Source: Lachnospiraceae bacterium (GTDB taxonomy: Bacteria; Bacillota; Clostridia; Lachnospirales; Lachnospiraceae). Taken from it: a DNA stretch of 64,000 nucleotides. The stretch is from the NCBI GenBank assembly GCA_017540265.1, contig JAFYBJ010000057.1, forward strand, positions 27,138-91,137. The letters are read 5' to 3'. A program made the position numbers and the translations under genes. Under the pieces are notes generated by a model. It was not told the DNA's origin and made no database searches. It was given only the letters and a program-made list of their open reading frames with translations. Positions 26,790 to 35,580 of this stretch are shown here, piece after piece; position 1 is the stretch's first letter; each line of letters opens with the position of its first letter.

Positions 26790-28325
26790 ATGGCAGCAGT
26801 TAAGAAAAAAAAGAGCAAAAAAAAGCTGATCATCATTTGTGTGATAGTACTTCTTGTACTGATCATGTTCTTCTCCTGCGCAAGGAAGGCTGCGGATGCT
26901 GCTTTCTTAAGTGATAGTGTTACGGCAAGGGATATAATGACTTATCACAGCTTTACCGGAACGGTTACTCCCGTTACGGAGGAGAATGTGGTACCGGTCG
27001 TTTCCGGGATAAAGGTTGAAAGCTTTGCCGTAAAGGAAGGCGATGAGGTGAAGGCAGGTGATGTTTTGGTATATCTGGACAAAAGATCCGTTGAAGAACA
27101 GATAGACGAGCTTGAGACATCCATGTCCCTTAATGCTGCCAATTCCGATCTTTCGGTAAAACAGGCAAGAAACAATTATTACAATTACAGGAACGATCTG
27201 AATAAGGGCGTTAATTCCCAGATACTCACCGCTTCACAGAATGCGGCGAATGCAAAGATCCAGTACGACGCGGCTTTAAGAAATTATTTAAGCGCCGTGA
27301 GCATGAATGAAGGCGGGTACAGTTCGACCATAGCAAACGCGAAGCTTCAGACCGACAATGCATATCAGAGCGTGCTTCAGGCAAAATCCGCACTGGAGCT
27401 TGCCGATCACAATAAGAGGAACGGTGAGACTCCGGCTATGGACAGGGAGGCACTTAATGCAAGCTATGAACAGGCAGAGCATGCACTTGATCAGGCGTGG
27501 CTTGCATATGAGAATGCCGTGGCAAACAGCAAGGCCGCTGCCATAAATGAAAAGAACAATCTTCAGACAAGCTATGAATCCTTCTTAACCGCGCAGCTTT
27601 CCTATCTTGCCGCAACCCTGGCATATGATGCGGCGGTGCGGGGAGCATCCGAACAGCTTGCAACATATAAGAATCAGTACGATCAGGCTCTTTTGGGAGC
27701 GGATACTTCACTTAACGATCTTAAGCTTGCGGATCTTTATGAGAAACTTGAGGATTGCAGTGTGAAGTCTCCCATAGACGGTATAGTAACGGATCTGCCC
27801 ATGGCAAAGGGCGATGTGACTACGGCCACAGGTGCAGTGGCGGTGGTGACCGATTTCTCGGAAATGAAGGTCGATATAAAGATAAACGAATATGATATCC
27901 TCGGTGTGGAAGAAGGAAGGGATGTAAAAATACTGTTAAATGCCGTGGACAGGGAATATGAGGGTGTGATATCAAAGATAAGCCGTACCGCAAAGGCAGA
28001 AAAGGGCGTGTCATATTTTGAATCCGAAGTGGATTTTCCTGCGGATGAATATGTGCGTAGCGGCATGAGTGTTGAGATACGTCTTACCATGAGTGACTTA
28101 AAGGACGTTCCCACCATTTTAAGCGAAGCCATAGAGATAGATGAGGAAGGCAGAGCCTATGTATATAAAAGAGCCGGAAAGGTTCCCGAGAAGGTTTATG
28201 TGGAATGCGGAGCCACGGACGGAAAATATACGGAGATCACTTCAGGCCTGTCTATGAATGATGAATATCTTTATGCGCCCATGACGCAGGAAGAGATGAT
28301 GCGTAAGATGATGGAAGAGGATTGA
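26790..28325 (+). CDS. MacA/HlyD-like efflux adaptor subunit
   Basis: 511 residues. A single N-terminal membrane anchor (KLIIICVIVLLVLIMFF) is followed by half of a lipoyl-like domain (GTVTPVTEENVVPVVSG, VKEGDEVKAGDVLVYLD). A long alpha-helical hairpin of about 230 residues comes next, then the second lipoyl half (DCSVKSPIDGIVTDLPMAKGD) and beta-barrel domains. This is the membrane-fusion/adaptor architecture that partners MacB-type ABC transporters. The stop overlaps the region upstream of the ATPase gene by 4 bases of spacing. Substrate unknown: a peptide, antibiotic or envelope compound are all possible. Confidence 0.88.
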   Translation: MAAVKKKKSKKKLIIICVIVLLVLIMFFSCARKAADAAFLSDSVTARDIMTYHSFTGTVTPVTEENVVPVVSGIKVESFAVKEGDEVKAGDVLVYLDKRSVEEQIDELETSMSLNAANSDLSVKQARNNYYNYRNDLNKGVNSQILTASQNAANAKIQYDAALRNYLSAVSMNEGGYSSTIANAKLQTDNAYQSVLQAKSALELADHNKRNGETPAMDREALNASYEQAEHALDQAWLAYENAVANSKAAAINEKNNLQTSYESFLTAQLSYLAATLAYDAAVRGASEQLATYKNQYDQALLGADTSLNDLKLADLYEKLEDCSVKSPIDGIVTDLPMAKGDVTTATGAVAVVTDFSEMKVDIKINEYDILGVEEGRDVKILLNAVDREYEGVISKISRTAKAEKGVSYFESEVDFPADEYVRSGMSVEIRLTMSDLKDVPTILSEAIEIDEEGRAYVYKRAGKVPEKVYVECGATDGKYTEITSGLSMNDEYLYAPMTQEEMMRKMMEED

Positions 28326-28342
28326 TACATCAGGGAAAGCTC

Positions 28343-29044
28343 ATGGAAAAAACCGGAGAACCTATCCTTCGCATGAGAGGGATCACAAAAGAATATGAGA
28401 TGGGCGAGGAGGTCTCAGTTGTTTTAAAAGGCATAGATCTTGATGTCTACAGGGGAGAATTCCTTGCGATACTCGGGCCTTCAGGTTCCGGAAAATCCAC
28501 GCTTATGAACATTATAGGCTGTCTTGATGTACCTACGTCCGGAACCTATGAATTAAACGGCAAGCTTATCGCGGATGAAGATGAGAAAAGCCTTGCGCAG
28601 ATAAGAAATAAAGAAGTGGGCTTTATATTCCAGAGCTTTCATCTTCTTCAGAAACAGGATGCATGGAGCAATGTGGAGCTTCCGCTCATATACGCCAATC
28701 TCCCGGAAAAACGCAGACGCGAGCGTGTTGAGGAGATGCTTACAAAGGTGGGGCTTGCAGAGAAGATGCATCATTTCCCTAATCAGCTCTCCGGTGGTCA
28801 GCAGCAGAGAGTGGCCATAGCAAGGGCCATTGCGACGGAGCCTACCATACTGCTTGCGGATGAACCGACAGGCGCTCTTGACCAGAAGACAGGAGCCCAG
28901 GTCATGGAGCTTTTTCATTCTCTGAACAGCGAGGGCAGAACGATAATAATGATAACCCACGATGCGAAGATCGCATCCCATGCGGGACGTATAGTCAGTA
29001 TACTTGACGGAAATATATGTGAGGGACAGCTTGAAGATGCTTAA
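28343..29044 (+). CDS. ABC transporter ATPase, MacB/LolD type
   Basis: 233 residues. Walker A GPSGSGKST, Q-loop region FIFQSFHLLQ, signature LSGGQQQRVAIARA, Walker B ILLADEPTGALD and the H-loop ITHD are all intact. The subfamily matches MacB/LolD/YknY exporters. ATG 28343 is chosen because AGGGAAAGC lies just upstream; the longer TTG 28322 form is less likely. It is encoded between the adaptor and the FtsX-type permease, so the three form one efflux pump. Confidence 0.93.
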   Translation: MEKTGEPILRMRGITKEYEMGEEVSVVLKGIDLDVYRGEFLAILGPSGSGKSTLMNIIGCLDVPTSGTYELNGKLIADEDEKSLAQIRNKEVGFIFQSFHLLQKQDAWSNVELPLIYANLPEKRRRERVEEMLTKVGLAEKMHHFPNQLSGGQQQRVAIARAIATEPTILLADEPTGALDQKTGAQVMELFHSLNSEGRTIIMITHDAKIASHAGRIVSILDGNICEGQLEDA

Positions 29045-30239
29045 TCCGGCGGTGGTAAAACAGAGTGTGCAGATGTCTCTGCAGAATATAAGATCGAATA
29101 AGATGCGGTCTTTTCTTACCATGCTGGGAATTATGATAGGCGTTACCTCAGTAATAGCTCTTATCACCATCGTACAGATCGTTTCTGACAGTGTGATGGG
29201 AGAATTCTCAAGTCTCGGTGCAGGTACTCTTACCATAATGGCATCTTCTTCACCCATGAAAAACGGTCTTACGGATAATGATATTAAAGAGCTGGAGGCG
29301 ATAGACGGGATTGACGGTGTTTCACCTACGGTTTCTCTTACCACTGCATCCGTTGTGGATGGGGAGGTATATGAAAATACCAGTGTTGAAGGAAAGTCAG
29401 ATATATATTTCATGCATGATGCCGATATCATCACCGGAGGCAGAGGGCTTAACCATATGGACATGTCCGGTGATACCTACGTCTGTATCGTTGATCCGAA
29501 ATATGTGAAAACTGCCATGCTGGGACACAAGGTATTGGGCAGTGAGATACTCATAGGCGGTTTCCGTTATACGGTTGTGGGCGTAAGGGGCAAGGATGAG
29601 AGCATGAGCAGCTTTATGAGCGACAGCAGCGGTCTTGACGGCACTGTGATCATTCCCTACAGGAATGCTCTTTCCATGACGGGCAGCAATGATGTGAATT
29701 CGGCGGAAGTATATGTGAATCCTGCATATTCAATGAGCGATGTGGAGGAATCCATAAGGAACAAGCTCAAAAATATGTACAATGAGAACGATGATTATTA
29801 CAGCGTTATAAATCTTGAATCCATGATGGATATGATGAACAGCGTGCAGGGGATGATGGGCACCATGCTTGGCGGCATAGCTTCCATTGCACTTCTTGTT
29901 GGTGGAATAGGCATCATGAACATGATGCTTACAAGTGTTTCGGAACGGACAAAGGAAATCGGCCTGCGTAAGGCGCTTGGCGCCGAACCATCCAGGATCC
30001 AGGCCCAGTTTCTCATAGAATCCGTGGTGCTTTCCGTTTGCGGAGGCATAATAGGTATCCTCTTTGGTCTCTTGATAGCCTTTGTGGCTGCAAAGCTTCT
30101 AAAGACAGCTTTTATCATCTCCTGGGGAGCAGTGGCCTTAGGCTTTGGCTTTTCCGGCGCAGTGGGCGTGATCTTTGGATGGATGCCTGCAAAACGCGCA
30201 AGTGAGCTCAATCCCATAGATGCACTCAGATCTGAGTGA
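29037..30239 (+). CDS. MacB-like ABC transporter permease (FtsX domain)
   Basis: 400 residues. The architecture is that of MacB: TM1 near residues 20-45 (RSFLTMLGIMIGVTSVIALI), then a large extracellular MacB_PCD domain of about 220 residues. Three further helices follow (LGGIASIALLVGGIGIMNMM, then a pair near the C-terminus). VSERTKEIGLRKALGA and RASELNPIDALRSE are standard MacB-family motifs. ATG 29037 overlaps the ATPase stop; a longer upstream start is rejected. A new promoter follows the gene. Confidence 0.93.
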   Translation: MLNPAVVKQSVQMSLQNIRSNKMRSFLTMLGIMIGVTSVIALITIVQIVSDSVMGEFSSLGAGTLTIMASSSPMKNGLTDNDIKELEAIDGIDGVSPTVSLTTASVVDGEVYENTSVEGKSDIYFMHDADIITGGRGLNHMDMSGDTYVCIVDPKYVKTAMLGHKVLGSEILIGGFRYTVVGVRGKDESMSSFMSDSSGLDGTVIIPYRNALSMTGSNDVNSAEVYVNPAYSMSDVEESIRNKLKNMYNENDDYYSVINLESMMDMMNSVQGMMGTMLGGIASIALLVGGIGIMNMMLTSVSERTKEIGLRKALGAEPSRIQAQFLIESVVLSVCGGIIGILFGLLIAFVAAKLLKTAFIISWGAVALGFGFSGAVGVIFGWMPAKRASELNPIDALRSE

Positions 30240-30259
30240 GATTTTTCCCTGTTATTTGG

Positions 30260-30288
30260 TTGACAAAATACCATTACAATGGTATATT
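30260..30288 (+). promoter_or_regulatory. sigma-A promoter of the SH3-NlpC/P60 gene
   Basis: Perfect TTGACA (30260-30265), 17-base spacer and TATATT (30283-30288). A palindrome fills the spacer and part of the -10. Confidence 0.85.
30268..30285 (+). promoter_or_regulatory. palindromic operator inside the promoter
   Basis: ATACCATT and AATGGTAT form a perfect 8+8 inverted repeat around AC, covering the spacer and the first half of the -10 box. A dimeric repressor bound there would block RNA polymerase. The regulator is unknown. Confidence 0.6.
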
Positions 30289-30318
30289 TGTAACAAAATG
30301 TAACAAATTGTAACAATC
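30289..30318 (+). repeat. three tandem 10-bp TGTAACAA repeats
   Basis: TGTAACAA occurs at 30289, 30299 and 30309, exactly one helical turn apart, in the predicted 5' untranslated region. A related TTGTAAC lies near 7059 before atpD. The even spacing suggests a protein bound on one face of DNA, or single-stranded RNA recognition. Confidence 0.65.
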
Positions 30319-30349
30319 CACTTCTGAAAACGGAGCGTTAAACAGCTTT

Positions 30350-31732
30350 ATGGCTTTAAAAAAAGTACGTATAAAGAGAGCCTGGATAGGTGCAGCAGCC
30401 TGGGTCACATTAGTTTCGCTTATGGCCGCCGGCACGGTCCAGACAGATGAAATGGAGGCATATGCCTCTGCTGCAGCAGCAGAAACCATAGATCTTTCGA
30501 TCATCACAAAACCCACGGGGCCTGCCGGAAACGGTACCAAAGAACTTAAAGATATAGTTAATTGCGCAGGAGCAGCGGCGGCCCTTGAAGAGAAGGAGAC
30601 TCCGGGTGTCGTGGCTGAGCTTGAGCTTGTGGGCGCGGCGCTTGCCATGGACGTGGATGACAGCGGAGCAAAGCATGCGGCAGTTTCTGCCGTTGCGGCG
30701 ATCAATGAGGGTCAGGAGAGCGTTGATGAGATAAAGGAGGCACAGCTTGTTTCCGAAAATGAGGCTCTTGCGAAGGATCCGGAACATTTCAGCGAATTAG
30801 TTATTGCGGATGTAACAGACTACGTTAATGTGAGGGCAATCCCCGATACAGAAGGGGAAGTTGTGGGAAAGCTTTATGATAATTCAGCCGGTGAGTTTTT
30901 AGATGAGGAAGACGGCTGGTACAAGATACGTTCCGGCAATGTGACCGGATATGTAAAGGCTGAGTATTGTGTTACGGGAGAGGATGCCATAGAGCTTGCA
31001 AAGAAAGTGGGCACAAGGATGGCGACCGTTAATACCACTACGCTTAAGGTGCGTACCGCTCCCGATATTGAATCCGAGGTCCTCGGTCTTGTTCCCGAAA
31101 ATGAAGATCTTGTGATCCTTGAAGAGGTAGACGGTTTCGTAAAGGTTTCCATAGAAGAAGGAAACGGTTATGTATCCACGGATTTTGTGGACATACGTAC
31201 CGATTTTGTACATGCGGAAAGTGTTGCCGAGGAAAAGGCAAGACTTGAAAAGGAACAGGCTGAAAGAGAAGCCGCAAGGAAGGCTGCGGAAGAGGCTGCA
31301 AAGAAGAATGCGGCAAAGAAGAAGACAGGTACCTCAAAGAAGAGCCAGGGAGCATCGGCTGCTGCGCAGGTGAGTGGCGGAAGCGGTCTTGGTGCCGATG
31401 TGGCAAGGTTTGCCTGCCAGTTTGTAGGTAACCCTTATGTTTACGGCGGATCAAGCCTTACGGAAGGAACAGACTGTTCGGGCTTCGTTATGAGTGTGTA
31501 CAGTAATTTCGGCGTAAACCTTCCCCACTCCTCCACATCCGACAGAGCCGTGGGATCTGAAGTAGCAGGCGGTATAGCCAATGCGGAACCGGGCGATATA
31601 CTTTGCTATTCGGGGCATGTGGCTATATATATCGGGGACGGAAAGATAGTTCATGCCAGCACGCCCAGCACCGGAATTGTGATAGGCAATGCAAATTACA
31701 GAGGCGTACTTGCGGTAAGAAGGATATTCTGA
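30350..31732 (+). CDS. secreted SH3-NlpC/P60 peptidoglycan hydrolase
   Basis: 460 residues. An N-terminal signal peptide (AWIGAAAWVTLVSLMAAG) is followed by a linker of about 100 residues. Two bacterial SH3 domains come next (around 145-205: DYVNVRAIPDTEGEVVGKLY; and 225-285: TLKVRTAPDIESEVLGLV). A Lys/Ala-rich charged linker then leads to an NlpC/P60 domain from about 350. Catalytic Cys C376 lies in GTDCSGF and His H423 in SGHVAIYIG. It cuts peptidoglycan peptides outside the cell. Its catalytic domain is closely similar to that of the protein at 11569. Own promoter with an operator-like palindrome, and own terminator. Confidence 0.93.
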   Translation: MALKKVRIKRAWIGAAAWVTLVSLMAAGTVQTDEMEAYASAAAAETIDLSIITKPTGPAGNGTKELKDIVNCAGAAAALEEKETPGVVAELELVGAALAMDVDDSGAKHAAVSAVAAINEGQESVDEIKEAQLVSENEALAKDPEHFSELVIADVTDYVNVRAIPDTEGEVVGKLYDNSAGEFLDEEDGWYKIRSGNVTGYVKAEYCVTGEDAIELAKKVGTRMATVNTTTLKVRTAPDIESEVLGLVPENEDLVILEEVDGFVKVSIEEGNGYVSTDFVDIRTDFVHAESVAEEKARLEKEQAEREAARKAAEEAAKKNAAKKKTGTSKKSQGASAAAQVSGGSGLGADVARFACQFVGNPYVYGGSSLTEGTDCSGFVMSVYSNFGVNLPHSSTSDRAVGSEVAGGIANAEPGDILCYSGHVAIYIGDGKIVHASTPSTGIVIGNANYRGVLAVRRIF

Positions 31733-31754
31733 TAAGGAATACGGATAACGGATT

Positions 31755-31785
31755 AAAAGCATCACGGCAGTGGTGCTTTTTTTTT
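31755..31785 (+). terminator. terminator of the SH3-NlpC/P60 gene
   Basis: AAAAGCATCAC and GTGGTGCTTTT pair around GGCA, followed by a run of nine T residues. Strong intrinsic terminator. Confidence 0.9.
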
Positions 31786-31804
31786 ATCTGTTCGTGAATT
31801 TGAG

Positions 31805-31833
31805 TTGAGCATGGCGGGGAGTAGGAGTATACT
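31805..31833 (+). promoter_or_regulatory. sigma-A promoter of the PAS-GGDEF-EAL gene
   Basis: TTGAGC (31805-31810), 17-base spacer, TATACT (31828-31833), about 83 bases upstream of the start codon. No recognised riboswitch was seen in the leader. Confidence 0.6.
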
Positions 31834-31915
31834 AAAGGTGTCTGTACTTTTTATGCAATGATAAAAAGACAGATATGGATGCAGTGGATCTGTGTATTAA
31901 AGAGGTTTTTTAGGG

Positions 31916-33604
31916 ATGAATGGACCTGAATATCCGCCTATAACCGAGGAACGAAAAAAACGGATCGATACACTTTATGAAAGCTATTCCGTGGTCGCGG
32001 ATGATGCTTATGTTTATGTTTGTGACTTACGGCATGATTATTCCAGATGGAATCCGGAACTGGTCAGATATTTTGATATGCCCGGAGAATATATGTACAA
32101 TGCCGCCGGTATATGGTCATCCAAGATACATCCGGATGATAAGTCAATATATGATTCAAATCTGGAACGTATATTTCACGGAAATATAACGAATTGTGAT
32201 TTTACGTACAGGGTAATGGATCGCAGGCAAAGATATTCAGTGGTTGCGGTTAAAGGTACGGTGCTTTTGGATGCCGATGGCATGCGTTGTTATTTTATCG
32301 GGATCATAAAGCCCAACCGTTTAAAAAATGACCGTGACAACTTTACGGGACTCAGGAATCAGTATGGCTTTTTTGAGGATCTGGTAAAGATCATAGAGAA
32401 TAAAAAAGAATCAAACATAATCATGATGGGAATAAGCCGTTTCGGCCAGATAAACGAGATATACGGCTATGATTTCGGCAACAGGGTTCTGCTTGAGATA
32501 TCAAAGCTCTTAAGGAATAATGTGACGGATAACGGCAGCCTGGCCGATGTTTACAGGCTTGACGGAGCAAGATTTGCCCTTGTTACGGATAAATTTTCCA
32601 TGGATATCCTGGAAAAAAGCTACAACTGGATCCAGAGCCTGCTTTTGGGCGATTTTAAGGTGAACGGAAGGCGTCTGTCGCTTAAGTTAAACGGTGGCGG
32701 AATATCGGTCAATAATTTTGATATTAGCGATAAGACCGTCTATTCCTGTTTAAGCTATGCCTATCATGTTTCAAAGAATGAAAGAAAAGGTGAGCTTACC
32801 ATATTTAAGAACGATCTTGACGGTACGGACTTACAAAGGCTTGAGAAGATAGACAGGATAAGAGAAAGCATAAATTCGGGATGTAAGGGATTTGAACTTT
32901 TCTATCAGCCCATAATGTTTGCAGACAGCGAAACGCTTAAAGGCGCGGAAGCGCTTATACGTTATACGGATGATACGTACGGTATTGTACCTCCGGATCA
33001 TTTTATACCCATCATAGAAAATGACAGGCTCTTTCCGGATACCCTGGGCAGATGGATACTTAAGACAGCGATGGGGCAGGGAAAGGAATTTTTGGATAAG
33101 TATCCCGATTTCAGATTAAATGTGAACCTTTCCTACGCCCAGCTTGAAAGGGCGGATTTTGCCGATATCGTGCTTGGGATGCTTGAGGATACAGGTTTTC
33201 CGGGAGAGAATCTCTGCCTTGAGATCACGGAGCGCTGCCGCCTTGTGGATATGAGACATATAAAAAACGTTATGATAAAACTCAGGGAAAAGGGTGTCTT
33301 TTTTGCTCTTGATGATTTCGGAACAGGCTTTTCATCCATGAACATCCTTAAGTCACTGCCTCTTGATACGATAAAGATAGACAGGGGTTTTGTCCTCAAT
33401 GTTGATAAGGACGAGAAGGAACAGAAGCTGGTCAGTTATTTTACATCCATTGCAAGTCTCTTCGGGTCGGATGTATGCGTTGAGGGGATTGAGACCAGTG
33501 ATATGAAGGAAACGGTGAGGCGTTTTCCGGTGAATTCACTGCAGGGTTATTACTACTCAAAACCCGTATCTTACGATATTTTCCTGAAAACATACTGTAT
33601 ATAA
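31916..33604 (+). CDS. PAS-(degenerate GGDEF)-EAL phosphodiesterase
   Basis: 562 residues, soluble. Residues about 20-140 form a PAS_3-like domain (KIHPDDKSIYDSNLERIFHG). Residues about 150-300 form a GGDEF-type fold whose signature reads DGARF (216-220), so it should not make c-di-GMP. Residues about 310-560 form an EAL domain with EALIR (E345), NVNLSYAQL, LEITER, DDFGTGFSS and the KIDRGF lysine, so phosphodiesterase activity is likely. It would degrade c-di-GMP in response to a PAS ligand. The adjacent genes are unrelated, so the target process is not evident. Confidence 0.9.
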   Translation: MNGPEYPPITEERKKRIDTLYESYSVVADDAYVYVCDLRHDYSRWNPELVRYFDMPGEYMYNAAGIWSSKIHPDDKSIYDSNLERIFHGNITNCDFTYRVMDRRQRYSVVAVKGTVLLDADGMRCYFIGIIKPNRLKNDRDNFTGLRNQYGFFEDLVKIIENKKESNIIMMGISRFGQINEIYGYDFGNRVLLEISKLLRNNVTDNGSLADVYRLDGARFALVTDKFSMDILEKSYNWIQSLLLGDFKVNGRRLSLKLNGGGISVNNFDISDKTVYSCLSYAYHVSKNERKGELTIFKNDLDGTDLQRLEKIDRIRESINSGCKGFELFYQPIMFADSETLKGAEALIRYTDDTYGIVPPDHFIPIIENDRLFPDTLGRWILKTAMGQGKEFLDKYPDFRLNVNLSYAQLERADFADIVLGMLEDTGFPGENLCLEITERCRLVDMRHIKNVMIKLREKGVFFALDDFGTGFSSMNILKSLPLDTIKIDRGFVLNVDKDEKEQKLVSYFTSIASLFGSDVCVEGIETSDMKETVRRFPVNSLQGYYYSKPVSYDIFLKTYCI

Positions 33605-33630
33605 AAATATAGCGGAATGAGGGAGCTTTG

Positions 33631-33639
33631 TGGTATAAT
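33631..33639 (+). promoter_or_regulatory. extended -10 promoter upstream of hpf
   Basis: TGGTATAAT is an extended -10 with perfect TATAAT. A second TGGTAAAAT follows at 33692-33700, closer to the gene. Two start sites are plausible for a stationary-phase gene. Confidence 0.45.
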
Positions 33640-33723
33640 ACAGGATATCACAGGCAGTCGCTTAGTTTGTTTTTATGGGAAGCACCCCCTGTGGTAAAAT
33701 AACATGCCGAGGAGGTATAATGC

Positions 33724-34251
33724 ATGAAGTTTACGATCGTTGGAAAGAACATTGATGTGACTGAAGGGTTAAGAAATGCAGTCGAGGAGAAGATAGGAAA
33801 GCTTGAAAAATATTTTACCGAGGACACGGAAGTCCATGTGACACTCTCGGTAGAAAAGGACAGGCAGAAGATAGAAGTAACCATTCCCGTAAGAGGGAAC
33901 ATCATCCGTTCCGAGCAGGTGAGCAATGACATGTATGTGTCGATCGATCTTGTGGAGGAGATAATAGAGAGACAGCTCAAGAAATACAAGACAAAGATCA
34001 CAGACAGGCAGCAGGACGGAGGATATTTCAAGAAAGAATTTCTTGAAAAGGATTTCATGGATGATGAAGAGATAAAGATCATCCGCAGCAAGAAGTTTGA
34101 TATAAAGCCCATGTATCCTGAAGACGCATGCGTACAGATGGAACTGCTCGGCCACAGCTTTTATGTTTTCTGCAATGCAGAGACAGATCAGGTAAATGTG
34201 GTATACAAGAGAAAGGGCAATACATACGGTCTCATCGAGCCTGAGATCTGA
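33724..34251 (+). CDS. hpf: ribosome hibernation promoting factor, long form
   Basis: 175 residues. The N-terminal domain (residues 1-100) has the beta-alpha fold that binds the 30S decoding region: MKFTIVGKNIDVTEGLRNAVEEKIGKLEKYF is the usual opening, quoted here in part as KFTIVGKNIDVTEGL. The C-terminal domain (about 115-175; IRSKKFDIKPMYPEDACVQ) mediates dimerisation of 70S ribosomes into 100S. It silences translation in starvation. AGGAGG precedes the ATG; a strong terminator follows. Confidence 0.95.
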   Translation: MKFTIVGKNIDVTEGLRNAVEEKIGKLEKYFTEDTEVHVTLSVEKDRQKIEVTIPVRGNIIRSEQVSNDMYVSIDLVEEIIERQLKKYKTKITDRQQDGGYFKKEFLEKDFMDDEEIKIIRSKKFDIKPMYPEDACVQMELLGHSFYVFCNAETDQVNVVYKRKGNTYGLIEPEI

Positions 34252-34264
34252 TAAAAGCATAATG

Positions 34265-34294
34265 ACGGCCCTTGCAGCAGTAAGGGCCGTTTTT
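34265..34294 (+). terminator. terminator of hpf
   Basis: ACGGCCCTT and AAGGGCCGT pair around an eight-base loop, followed by TTTTT. Confidence 0.9.
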
Positions 34295-34319
34295 CACTTT
34301 ACAGGAGAAAGGAACACAT

Positions 34320-35558
34320 ATGGCAAGCGAGATAAGGGATATAAACCTGGCACCGTCCGGAAAGATAAAGATCGAATGGGTAAAGGATCATTGTGATCTT
34401 TTAAGGACACTTGAAAAGGAATTTGAAGAAACAAAGCCTTTTAAAGGAAAGAAGATAGCGCTTTCCGTACATCTTGAGGCAAAGACGGCATATTTATGCA
34501 AAGTGCTTAAGGCAGGCGGCGCAGAGATGTATGTTACAGGTTCCAATCCTCTCTCCACACAGGACGATGTGGCTGCCGCGCTGGTGTCGGACGGACTTGA
34601 AGTTCATGCATGGTATGGAAGTACTCCGGAAGAATATGATTCGCATATAAGGGCCGTGCTTTCCGTGGGTCCCAATATAATAATTGATGACGGCGGCGAT
34701 CTCGTGCATATGATGCATACGGAATTTACCGATCTCATACCGCAGGTTACCGGAGGCTGTGAGGAAACGACTACCGGTATAATAAGGCTTGAGGCTATGG
34801 ACAGGGATGGAAAGCTTAAATTCCCCATGGTGAAGGTAAACAATGCAAAGTGCAAGCATTTTTTCGATAACCGTTACGGTACCGGCCAGTCTGTCTGGGA
34901 TGGTATAAACAGGACCACAAACCTGATCGTTGCGGGCAAGACCGTTGTGGTCGCAGGATACGGCTGGTGCGGTAAGGGCGTGGCAATGAGGGCCAAGGGC
35001 CTTGGTGCGAAGGTCATAATAACGGAAATAGATCCGGTAAAAGCAATAGAGGCTGTAATGGACGGCTTTGAAGTGATGCCCATGAAGGCGGCTGCAGCTC
35101 TTGGCGACTTCTTCGTTACCGTTACGGGCTGCGACAAGGTAATAGACGAAGAAGATTTCCTTGAGATGAAGGATGGTGCCATCCTCTGCAATGCAGGACA
35201 TTTTGACTGTGAGATAGATATGGCAGGTCTTAGAAAGATGGCGGTGTCGTCTGCGGAGTTAAGACATAATATCACCGGATATACTCTTTCAAACGGACAT
35301 ACACTGGCTGTGCTTGGCGAGGGAAGGCTTGTAAATCTTGCATGCGGCGACGGACATCCCGCCGAGATAATGGATATGAGTTTTGCAATACAGGCGCTTT
35401 CCGCGAAATATCTTGTGGAGCATGGAGCAGAGCTTACGGAAAAACTTATAGATGTGCCGGAGGAAGTGGATAAGGAGGTTGCTGTAAAGAAGCTTGCCTT
35501 CCTTGGTAAAGAGATAGATGTGCTTACTCCGGAACAGGAAAAATATCTTAATTCATAA
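34320..35558 (+). CDS. ahcY: adenosylhomocysteinase
   Basis: 412 residues, the short bacterial/archaeal form. It splits S-adenosylhomocysteine into adenosine and homocysteine with tightly bound NAD+. Hallmarks seen: GCEETTTGIIRL in the substrate domain, FDNRYGTGQSVWDGI, the Rossmann motif VAGYGWCGKGVAMRAKGLGA, and AVLGEGRLVNLACGDGHP near the end. Many Clostridia instead use nucleosidase plus LuxS, so the presence of AhcY is notable. It starts 26 bases after the hpf terminator with AGGAGAAAGG, and the next gene follows 22 bases later, linking SAH recycling to the phosphonate genes. Confidence 0.95.
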   Translation: MASEIRDINLAPSGKIKIEWVKDHCDLLRTLEKEFEETKPFKGKKIALSVHLEAKTAYLCKVLKAGGAEMYVTGSNPLSTQDDVAAALVSDGLEVHAWYGSTPEEYDSHIRAVLSVGPNIIIDDGGDLVHMMHTEFTDLIPQVTGGCEETTTGIIRLEAMDRDGKLKFPMVKVNNAKCKHFFDNRYGTGQSVWDGINRTTNLIVAGKTVVVAGYGWCGKGVAMRAKGLGAKVIITEIDPVKAIEAVMDGFEVMPMKAAAALGDFFVTVTGCDKVIDEEDFLEMKDGAILCNAGHFDCEIDMAGLRKMAVSSAELRHNITGYTLSNGHTLAVLGEGRLVNLACGDGHPAEIMDMSFAIQALSAKYLVEHGAELTEKLIDVPEEVDKEVAVKKLAFLGKEIDVLTPEQEKYLNS

Positions 35559-35580
35559 AATCTTCGGACGGTACAGACAA

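Noticed and set aside
30289-30318. CRISPR-like array
   Set aside because: The three 10-base repeats have no spacers and are far too short.
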